Below are positions 1-4,826 of a DNA stretch of 5,222 bases, piece by piece. The DNA is taken from positions 1-5,222 of the forward strand of contig QIAW01000194.1 of the NCBI GenBank assembly GCA_003225655.1, given 5' to 3'. A model generated the notes under the pieces. The model saw only the letters and a program-made list of their open reading frames with translations, was not told the DNA's origin and ran no database searches. How positions within the stretch are numbered: position 1 is the stretch's first letter; each line of letters opens with the position of its first letter. A program made the translations under genes and the position numbers. This DNA comes from Acidobacteriota bacterium. Lineage in GTDB: Bacteria > Acidobacteriota > Terriglobia > Terriglobales > Acidobacteriaceae.

Positions 1-523
1 CTTCGGGCTTGCTGCCCTACCTCATTACCAGATTTGGCCTTTCAGACATTGATTAGCGAAGCAGCGCAGCCGAACCCACAAGGTGAAGGTATTTCGGCCT
101 TGAAGCAAATACTAACTTCCCCTTTTAGAAACACAACCACCGGAACCCAGAAAGAAACGCATCTAACAACCAAGACCAGCTATTATATTTCTTTTTTGTC
201 TTCTGGCAGTTCCTTAAATTAGAAGATTTAGGCCTACCGAAGACTTGACCTAAAAACATTCACGGACTTGTACTAACGAGTCATTGTGGATTGTGTTCCT
301 CTGATGGGGCTCGCGTCCAGAACAACCTCAATATTGAAACACATTCGATACCAGATTGGGAAGGAGTCCCGAAATGGTCCCAACAAAGACTTAGTATGTC
401 CACCAAGCCTTAAAGATAGGACAAGGAATTTGGCTGGAGTTCCTGTATGCACGCGCTTCTACTTAACACCTTCTACTTAACCCCTCTCGCCGACAGAGTA
501 AACTGTACCGTTGCGCTGCTAAA
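1..523. other. Upstream region with no supportable gene
   Basis: I recognise no protein, RNA gene or mobile element here. The stretch is visibly more AT-rich than the following genes and is interrupted by stops in all frames. The reading frame beginning at base 3 is open for 17 codons to a TAG at 54-56, and could be the tail of a gene entering from the left, but it is too short to identify. The frame beginning at base 1 stays open to 222 and encodes a polar, Thr/Ser-rich stretch with no family signature and no ribosome binding site. A weak inverted repeat (TTTAGG ... CCTAAA, about 226-255) and a direct repeat just before the next gene (456-481) are the only structures I noted. It probably carries the promoter of the MbfA gene, but I could not pick a convincing -35/-10 pair. 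Confidence 0.5.
456..481 (+). repeat. Two-copy direct repeat, 14-bp period, upstream of mbfA
   Basis: The 12-mer CTTCTACTTAAC occurs at 456-467 and again at 470-481, separated by AC. It lies 58-83 bp upstream of the MbfA start codon, where promoter or regulator-binding sites are expected. A chance tandem duplication is equally possible; no known iron-regulator consensus (Fur, Irr, RirA) is evident to me. Confidence 0.55.
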
Positions 524-538
524 GGGAGGATGCATCCT
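524..538 (+). promoter_or_regulatory. mbfA ribosome binding site inside a 12-bp palindrome
   Basis: A strong Shine-Dalgarno sequence GGGAGG (524-529) lies 9 nt before the ATG at 539. An upstream in-frame ATG at 530 directly abuts the Shine-Dalgarno and is therefore not a usable start, so this site decides the start. The 12 bases 527-538 (AGGATGCATCCT) are a perfect palindrome that shares AGG with the Shine-Dalgarno and ends immediately before the start codon. It could be a protein-binding site or a weak self-pairing element that limits ribosome access; that role is inference. Confidence 0.7.
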
Positions 539-1495
539 ATGAAAAACTTCAATGCTCTTTCTGAACAAGAGATTCTGGCCCTGGCCATCTCGCTCGAGGA
601 AGAGGATGAACGTGTTTATGCCGATTTTGCTGAAGGGCTCAGGCATGACTTCCCGGGCTCGGCCACGGTATTCGAGGGCATGCGGGTAGAGGAATCTGGG
701 CATCGGCGGCGGCTCATCGAGTTATACCGGCAGAAGTTCGGAGAGCACATTCCGCTGATTCGCCGGCAGGATGTAAAAGGTTTTGTGCAACGCAGGCCCG
801 TCTGGCTGGTAAAACCGCTGGGGCTCGATGCAGTGCGGAAGCAGGCCAGCGCCATGGAAGTTGAAACCCGCCGATTTTATGAGACAGCGGCGGTCCGTGC
901 CCAGGATGCTGGTATCCGGCAATTGTTGGACGATCTGGCCCAGGAGGAACGCACCCATGAGTATCGGGCGCAGGAGCTCAGCCAACAAAAGCTGCGGCCC
1001 GAGGTCAAGGAAGATGAAGACCAGGCCCGTCGACGGTTGTTTGTTCTGCAGATTGTACAACCGGGTCTTGCCGGTCTCATGGATGGGTCCGTTTCCACTC
1101 TTGCTCCGGTTTTCGCCGCGGCCCTCGCGACCAGAAACAGTTGGGACGCCTTTCTCGTAGGAATGGCCGCCTCTGTCGGCGCCGGTATCAGCATGGGATT
1201 CGCAGAAGCCCTGTCGGATGACGGAAGTCTGACCGGTCGCGGCCACCCCTGGGTCCGTGGAGTGATTTGTGGCGCTATGACCTCGCTCGGCGGAGTTGGC
1301 CATACTCTGCCCTTTTTAGTTCCCAATTTCCGGGCGGCGATGACCATTGCTTTCTTTGTCGTTCTGGTGGAGCTCGCCATCATCACCTGGATCCGGCACC
1401 GCTATATGGATACTTCCATAGTCTCGGCAGCCACCCAGGTGGCATTGGGCGGCGCGTTGGTATTCATCACTGGCGTCTTGATTGGCAGTTCCTGA
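539..1495 (+). CDS. mbfA: MbfA-type iron exporter (ferritin-like domain fused to VIT1/CCC1 transporter)
   Basis: A 318-residue inner-membrane protein. Residues about 8-150 form a cytoplasmic ferritin-like (rubrerythrin/Er-VIT1) four-helix domain with the expected di-iron ligands: the E20-E22 cluster, E52xxH55, E107 and E137xxH140. Residues about 170-316 form a VIT1/CCC1 domain with roughly five hydrophobic helices; it contains the DG pair at 182-183 and the GISMG segment at 216-220, matching the transport-path Asp and Met of VIT1 proteins. In characterised alphaproteobacterial MbfA, the ferritin domain is needed for iron export and protection from iron and peroxide stress. As I recall, residues E20 and E107 were the ones tested there, and they fall at the same numbers when the start at 539 is used, which supports that start. 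Length and domain order match the family. The gene is monocistronic here and converges on the diguanylate cyclase locus. Manganese as an additional substrate cannot be excluded. Confidence 0.93.
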   Translation: MKNFNALSEQEILALAISLEEEDERVYADFAEGLRHDFPGSATVFEGMRVEESGHRRRLIELYRQKFGEHIPLIRRQDVKGFVQRRPVWLVKPLGLDAVRKQASAMEVETRRFYETAAVRAQDAGIRQLLDDLAQEERTHEYRAQELSQQKLRPEVKEDEDQARRRLFVLQIVQPGLAGLMDGSVSTLAPVFAAALATRNSWDAFLVGMAASVGAGISMGFAEALSDDGSLTGRGHPWVRGVICGAMTSLGGVGHTLPFLVPNFRAAMTIAFFVVLVELAIITWIRHRYMDTSIVSAATQVALGGALVFITGVLIGSS

Positions 1496-1511
1496 ATTCA
1501 AGCGACTCAGT

Positions 1512-1551
1512 TCCAGCCGTCAGATCCTAGTTCAAGACCTCAACGGCTGGA
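1512..1551. terminator. Possible convergent stem-loop at the mbfA/cyclase junction
   Basis: Arms TCCAGCCGT (1512-1520) and ACGGCTGGA (1543-1551) are perfectly complementary over 9 bp around a 22-nt loop that contains the cyclase stop codon. It lies just 3' of mbfA and overlaps the 3' end of the minus-strand gene, where a bidirectional terminator would be useful. No T-tract follows on either strand and the loop is long, so it is not a canonical intrinsic terminator. Confidence 0.3.
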
Positions 1552-2276
1552 CCCGCCGTGTGAATACTCTGAACCGCAACACGATCACTTTCTGAAAGCC
1601 GGCCATTCGTTGCTTCCGCCGGCGCGGGATTGTACTCCGCTTCGACGCTGGCCGGAATCAAGCCCACTGCGCAGTTTCGTCCTGACTCCTTGGCCATGTA
1701 GAGGGCACGGTCGGCAAGCTTCAGGACTTCGTCATAATCAAGAGCAGTTGGCTCTCTCACGAACCACGGGAAGGGGGCCCAACCGACCGAGCAGGTTTTG
1801 TGAATATGGATTGAGTCGCCCAAATTGAAAGACCGCTCGGAAAAACTAGACATGATACGCTGGGCCAGAGTTTCTGCTTTGCCGCGCTCGGTGGGAAAAG
1901 AGACCACCAGAAACTCTTCCCCGCCCCAGCGAATGAGGGTATCGGACTTTCGCATGGCTGCGTTGATGCGTTGGGCGGCCTCGATCAGCAGGACATCGCC
2001 CCGCGGATGTCCATAGATGTCATTAACATTTTTAAAGTGGTCGATATCCACAATATAAAAGACGATGTCGCGGTTGGGGAAATTGACCCTCATCTCGAAG
2101 TTATCTTGAGAGGGCTCCGAATATTGGCGCAAGGATTGGGTGACCTCAGCCTCAATCATGACTTGAAAGAACCGCCGATTGTGCAGCCTGGTCAGCGGAT
2201 CGGTCAGGGATGCTTCTTTCAGTTCGAGGTAGGCGGCGGCCAGCTCGGCGGAGGCTTCTTTAAGTTCGCTATTCAA
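1527..2276 (-). CDS. Diguanylate cyclase (GGDEF) output part of a split sensor gene
   Basis: A cytoplasmic GGDEF domain that condenses two GTP into cyclic di-GMP. From the TTG at 2276 it has 249 residues: a charged Ala/Glu/Leu-rich helix likely to be a coiled-coil linker (1-23), TDPLTRLHNRR (25-35), the metal and nucleotide site DIDHFKNVND (77-86) with YGHPRGD (88-94), the catalytic signature GGEEF (118-122), and an RxxD inhibitory site RKSD (109-112) exactly five residues before it. The enzyme should therefore be active and feedback-inhibited. The domain ends near residue 206, with a tail of about 40 residues of no known role. Its frame runs upstream to a TAG with readable linker (RLRDARRAADHLNS), so it is very probably the severed 3' part of the substrate-binding sensor gene. 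The TTG overlaps that gene's TGA (TTGA), and a GGAGGG lies 11 nt upstream (2288-2293), so reinitiation is conceivable. Any product would lack a membrane anchor. Confidence 0.85.
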   Translation of the reverse strand: MNSELKEASAELAAAYLELKEASLTDPLTRLHNRRFFQVMIEAEVTQSLRQYSEPSQDNFEMRVNFPNRDIVFYIVDIDHFKNVNDIYGHPRGDVLLIEAAQRINAAMRKSDTLIRWGGEEFLVVSFPTERGKAETLAQRIMSSFSERSFNLGDSIHIHKTCSVGWAPFPWFVREPTALDYDEVLKLADRALYMAKESGRNCAVGLIPASVEAEYNPAPAEATNGRLSESDRVAVQSIHTAGPAVEVLN

Positions 2277-3217
2277 ATGGTCGGCAGCCCTCCGCGCATC
2301 CCGCAGACGAAAGGTCTAACGAGCAAATAGAGATTCCGCTGCTGGGCCTCGGTGAGATAGTAAATGACACTGGTGTCGTTACTTGGATCTTTGAACCAGC
2401 GGAAGTAGACGGCCGATACCGTCCCGTCGCGCGACATTTTTCCGATCTCCTCACGAATCGCGTCCGCAGCCCTGCTGGCATCCGGCCTTTGGAACGACGC
2501 ACCGATGCCGTAATTCACAATCCCATTGGGCAAAGGATAAAACTTCATATGCGCGCCGCGGCAGACCGGAAGATCGCGAAGGCCAGCAGCATCGGCGTTG
2601 CTTCCGCCAATCATCGCCGCGTCCGCCTTCCCCGAGCACAATCCTTCCATTGCGGCGATGTTGGTGGGTTGCGGCACCAATCGCGCACCTGGAAAATATG
2701 CTTGCGCGAGCCGGTTGGTAGCACTCACGTTAAGATGCAACACGCTGCGTCCGACGGTATCCTTTGGGGTGGAGATATCGCTGGTTTCGAGCGTAGCAAG
2801 CCAAAAGCTGTTGGTGAGCCAAGGATGAGAAATGTAGAGAAATTTATGCCTTTCAGGCAAATCGGCTAACAGGGGCCAGAGATCGACTTTTCCGCTTTTC
2901 AAGTTCGGCTCCGGACCTTCCGGAGAGAGTATCCACTCAAAGGGAATGTGTCTGCGCCGCGCGGCTTCAGCGACGATCTCGACGGCGGGCCCTGCCGGCG
3001 TTCCATTCGCCGCAACATATTGATAGGGGGGCGACTGCTGAAAACCAATGCGAAACGGCCTGGACGCGCGGGCCGGATCACGCAGCCTTAGCAACATCCA
3101 GCCACCAGCCAGGCTCAGGCAAATCAAGAGCCAAGCGGAGATCTGTACGCGCCAATCACGGCAGAAGTGAGCAACCGTACCTGACGCTGGTTTCGTCTCC
3201 TTGCTGTGGGTCTCCAT
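2273..3217 (-). CDS. Membrane-anchored periplasmic solute-binding sensor domain (5' part of a split diguanylate cyclase gene)
   Basis: A 314-residue reading frame. Residues 1-24 are a polar cytoplasmic N-terminus, 25-44 a single transmembrane helix (SAWLLICLSLAGGWMLL), and about 55-278 a type 3 extracellular solute-binding domain (SBP_bac_3) with the familiar opening FRIGFQQSPPYQY, the GKVDLWPLLADLPER segment, and GKADAAMIGG. Such domains bind amino acids or similar small ligands in the periplasm; the ligand here is unknown. After YYLTEAQQRNLYLLV (286-300) a second membrane helix leading into the cytoplasmic output is expected. Instead the frame changes to RPFVCGMRGGLPTI and stops, while the -1 frame continues into linker and GGDEF. 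The start at 3217 is preceded by GAAGGG (3224-3229) at 6 nt. It is divergent from the PilZ gene. The gene is broken at about 2318; a sequencing error alone would not restore the missing helix. Confidence 0.85.
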   Translation of the reverse strand: METHSKETKPASGTVAHFCRDWRVQISAWLLICLSLAGGWMLLRLRDPARASRPFRIGFQQSPPYQYVAANGTPAGPAVEIVAEAARRRHIPFEWILSPEGPEPNLKSGKVDLWPLLADLPERHKFLYISHPWLTNSFWLATLETSDISTPKDTVGRSVLHLNVSATNRLAQAYFPGARLVPQPTNIAAMEGLCSGKADAAMIGGSNADAAGLRDLPVCRGAHMKFYPLPNGIVNYGIGASFQRPDASRAADAIREEIGKMSRDGTVSAVYFRWFKDPSNDTSVIYYLTEAQQRNLYLLVRPFVCGMRGGLPTI

Positions 3218-3295
3218 ATCGTGCCCTTCGATGTTCCTTCCCTTTCGGTTGTTACATCAAACTGCTTATGAACTGTGCGCCGGGGGCAGAAGGGG

Positions 3296-3323
3296 GAAAC
3301 CGGAGAATTCCATCTCTGGTTTC
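3296..3323. repeat. Inverted repeat / stem-loop upstream of the sensor gene
   Basis: Arms GAAACCGGAGA (3296-3306) and TCTCTGGTTTC (3313-3323) pair over 11 positions with one G-T wobble around a 6-nt loop. TTTAT follows on the plus strand, giving it some resemblance to a plus-strand terminator, although no plus-strand gene ends here. It lies about 80-105 bp upstream of the sensor start codon, so it may instead be an operator for that gene. Confidence 0.5.
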
Positions 3324-3462
3324 TTTATGGGAATTCTATTACGGCTTTGCCAAAAAGGGATACTTACGTTGGTAATCTTTATTGCGATCCATCTTGCCGC
3401 AAGCCATTCACTTCTGGGAATCAAAATGTCTTGGGCGTGTGATTTCTGACGAATGCGCTGGT

Positions 3463-3512
3463 TTTGGCATGGTTACGACCGTAACTTGTTGATAATGGCT
3501 GGCCATGCCAAA
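3463..3512. repeat. Nested inverted repeats upstream of pilZ
   Basis: Perfect 10-bp arms TTTGGCATGG (3463-3472) and CCATGCCAAA (3503-3512) enclose 30 nt. Overlapping the left arm by one base is a second inverted repeat, GTTACG-AC-CGTAAC (3472-3485). The structure ends 43 bp before the PilZ start codon, so it may lie in the 5' untranslated region or act as an operator. Confidence 0.6.
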
Positions 3513-3555
3513 GTAGGCGAAGTCAAGGCGCCAGACACCGGTCAGAGACCTGTTC

Positions 3556-3900
3556 ATGCCCGAGAAGTTACCCTATACCATTCGCGATCTCGAGTACCGG
3601 CGCACTCCGCGGTATAAGACCGACCGTTTCGTTGTAATCCAATTCCAGCACCGCAGGGTTACAGGCCTCTGTGTGGATTACAGCGAAGATGGTTTCGGCG
3701 CAATCATCGAACACGACCTGCCGGTCGGCGAAATTGTTTCCATTGAATTTGCAATCGCGGGTTGTGCGCCCACGCCGTTGCAGGCGAAGACGATTTACCG
3801 CAAGTATTCACGATATGGATTTCAATTCATCGCTCCCGAAAGCAGCAAACGCAGGGCGATTGCGGAGTTCTTCAAAGAGAGTCTTGAGGGTGACTACTAA
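3556..3900 (+). CDS. PilZ-domain protein, predicted c-di-GMP receptor
   Basis: A 114-residue soluble protein that is essentially a single PilZ domain. Both c-di-GMP-binding signatures are present: RxxxR as R15-R19 (RRTPR) in the N-terminal flexible segment, and [D/N]xSxxG as D41-G46 (DYSEDG), followed by the beta-barrel pattern (IVSIEFAIAG, LQAKTIYRKYSRYGFQFI) and a short C-terminal helix. PilZ receptors change partner proteins or activity on binding c-di-GMP, affecting motility, exopolysaccharide or adhesion; the partner cannot be read from the sequence. The start at 3556 has only a weak AGAGA (3544-3548) seven nucleotides upstream; no better in-frame start is seen. It is transcribed divergently from the sensor/diguanylate cyclase locus, which suggests a local signal-receptor pair, and it converges on the hydroxylase gene with a 17-bp gap. 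Confidence 0.88.
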   Translation: MPEKLPYTIRDLEYRRTPRYKTDRFVVIQFQHRRVTGLCVDYSEDGFGAIIEHDLPVGEIVSIEFAIAGCAPTPLQAKTIYRKYSRYGFQFIAPESSKRRAIAEFFKESLEGDY

Positions 3901-3906
3901 GGCAGA

Positions 3907-3926
3907 GTACTCGGTACTCAGTACTC
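3907..3926. repeat. Three tandem GTACTC heptamers at a convergent gene junction
   Basis: GTACTC occurs at 3907-3912, 3914-3919 and 3921-3926, an exact 7-bp period (GTACTC plus G or A). On the minus strand the unit reads GAGTAC, and the hydroxylase stop codon TGA (3918-3920) lies inside it. The array fills the 17-bp gap between pilZ and the hydroxylase gene and overlaps the end of the latter, resembling short tandem heptamer repeats dispersed between genes in some bacterial genomes. Confidence 0.7.
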
Positions 3927-4706
3927 AGACCGGAACGGCAGTCTAAGAAGTCCCACCAACGTTTGTCGTTCATTATTATCAAAACCATCGAGTCCATAGC
4001 GAAGATCGTTATAGTTTGTCCGATCTGTATATGTGCCGTAAAGCCGGTCCCAGAAAGAAAAAATGTTGGAATAGTTAGAATCCGTTTCACTCGTCTGGCG
4101 GGAATGGTGAACCTTGTGCATGTTGGACGTCACGATCAGTAGCCGAAGCCATCTCTCGAAGCGGCCGCCCATCCTCACATTCGCATGCTCTAACAGCGCA
4201 TTCAGACTTGAGAGAATTAAATACAGGGCAACGATCCAGAAAGGCAATCCGAAAACAGCAGTTCCCAGAAGCTGCCAGAATATTCGCCACAATGTCTCAC
4301 CTGGATGCTGCCGCAATGCAGTAGTGACATCAACCTCTAACTCGGAATGATGCACGCGATGAAAGCTCCAACCTAAAGGAACCTTGTGCAACAGCAGATG
4401 GGCGAGATAGGCAAACAGGTCCAAACCTGCTACGCCCAATGTTGCCAGAACCCAGGGATGTGAGTGGAAACCGGCGAGCAATCCAATGTGGTTCCGGGTC
4501 ACTGCAGCCGAGAGCCAGGCCGTAATCGAGGCCATTGTCAGATTTACCAGAACCACGGCAAAAGCGAGTGCCAGATTAGGCACAGCACGGCGCCAGCGGC
4601 CGCGTTGATATTGAAACAAAGGGACGAAAGCCTCAAGCGACGACAACACAGCGCAGGCTGAAAGCAGCAACATCAGTTGAATGCGATCCGTAATCCATAA
4701 TTCCAT
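3918..4706 (-). CDS. Sterol desaturase/fatty acid hydroxylase superfamily membrane di-iron oxygenase
   Basis: A 262-residue integral membrane protein. The histidine clusters that ligate the di-iron centre are all present: HLLLH (103-107), HRVHH (116-120) and HKVHH (197-201), with additional His at 134 (RQHPGE) and 174 (LLEHAN). Hydrophobic segments lie at about 10-30, 45-69, 84-104 and 145-170. The near-C-terminal NYSNIFSFWDRLYGTY (211-226) is typical of the family. It should use O2 to hydroxylate or desaturate a lipid or other hydrophobic substrate; bacterial members act on fatty acyl chains, carotenoids or ornithine lipids (OlsE-like), and the substrate here is unknown. I chose the ATG at 4706 because GAGGGG lies 7 nt upstream; a longer frame to a TTG at 4793 would translate through the promoter. 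The stop codon falls in a heptamer repeat. It is divergent from the cyclodeaminase-family gene. Confidence 0.88.
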   Translation of the reverse strand: MELWITDRIQLMLLLSACAVLSSLEAFVPLFQYQRGRWRRAVPNLALAFAVVLVNLTMASITAWLSAAVTRNHIGLLAGFHSHPWVLATLGVAGLDLFAYLAHLLLHKVPLGWSFHRVHHSELEVDVTTALRQHPGETLWRIFWQLLGTAVFGLPFWIVALYLILSSLNALLEHANVRMGGRFERWLRLLIVTSNMHKVHHSRQTSETDSNYSNIFSFWDRLYGTYTDRTNYNDLRYGLDGFDNNERQTLVGLLRLPFRSEY

Positions 4707-4723
4707 ACCAGATCCCCTCATAT

Positions 4724-4762
4724 ATGTTATATATATAACATTATTTGTGATATAAATAACAT
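4724..4762. promoter_or_regulatory. Palindromic operator with repeated ATAACAT half-sites
   Basis: ATGTTATATATATAACAT (4724-4741) is an 18-bp perfect palindrome. A third copy of its half-site, ATAACAT, lies at 4756-4762, exactly 21 bp (two helical turns) from the one at 4735-4741. The sites lie at and just downstream of the predicted start of transcription of the hydroxylase gene, the position for a repressor. The binding protein cannot be named; no regulator gene is in the window. Confidence 0.6.
4748..4756 (+). promoter_or_regulatory. Possible extended -10 promoter for the cyclodeaminase-family gene
   Basis: TGATATAAA (4748-4756) fits TGn plus a TATAAT-like -10 on the plus strand. The region upstream has only a poor -35 (TTATAT at 4727-4732). 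In such an AT-rich stretch, chance matches are likely. Confidence 0.3.
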
Positions 4763-4764
4763 AC

Positions 4765-4793
4765 ATTATCTTTAACGCAGAAAACCCGGTCAA
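4765..4793 (-). promoter_or_regulatory. Sigma-70 promoter of the hydroxylase gene
   Basis: On the minus strand TTGACC (-35, 4793-4788) and GATAAT (-10, 4770-4765) are separated by exactly 17 nt, each one mismatch from consensus. Transcription would begin near 4758, giving a leader of about 50 nt that contains the palindrome, followed by the GAGGGG Shine-Dalgarno and the ATG at 4706. Confidence 0.65.
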
Positions 4794-4826
4794 TGCGGCG
4801 CTCAGCTTTCCAGCCAGGAGGTACCT

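Larger units (their letters stand above)
3218..3555. other. Divergent intergenic region between the sensor/cyclase and pilZ genes
   Basis: This 338-bp stretch must hold the control elements of both divergent genes. It contains a stem-loop at 3296-3323 and a nested pair of inverted repeats at 3463-3512. A plus-strand frame across 3201-3449 includes one hydrophobic run but overlaps the sensor start, lacks a ribosome binding site and has no family resemblance, so I do not call it. I see no c-di-GMP riboswitch (GEMM) core. A GATAAT at 3491-3496 could be a -10 for pilZ, but no matching -35 is visible. Confidence 0.5.

Noticed and set aside
34..222. Open frame from the window edge encoding a polar Thr/Ser-rich peptide
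   Set aside because: No ribosome binding site, no recognisable family, and AT-rich non-coding character; could only be a fragment of something outside the window.
286..480. 64-codon plus-strand open frame starting with GTG
   Set aside because: No Shine-Dalgarno, no domain, and it overlaps the direct repeat upstream of mbfA; consistent with chance.
722..1386. Long minus-strand open frames opposite mbfA
   Set aside because: They are antisense shadows of a clearly identified ferritin/VIT1 gene, with low-complexity, Arg/Pro/Ser-rich translations.
1971..2330. 119-codon plus-strand frame opposite the GGDEF gene
   Set aside because: Antisense to conserved GGDEF motifs; its translation has no independent family resemblance.
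3201..3449. Plus-strand frame with a hydrophobic run in the sensor/pilZ intergenic region
   Set aside because: It overlaps the sensor start codon, lacks a ribosome binding site and spans the stem-loop; only the hydrophobic patch hinted at a small membrane protein.
3380..3555. Possible c-di-GMP riboswitch before pilZ
   Set aside because: The conserved GEMM-I core and tetraloop-receptor elements are not visible; only generic inverted repeats are present.
4707..4793. N-terminal extension of the hydroxylase to the TTG at 4793
   Set aside because: The extension would translate the -35/-10 promoter and the AT-rich operator; the ATG at 4706 has a well-spaced GAGGGG.
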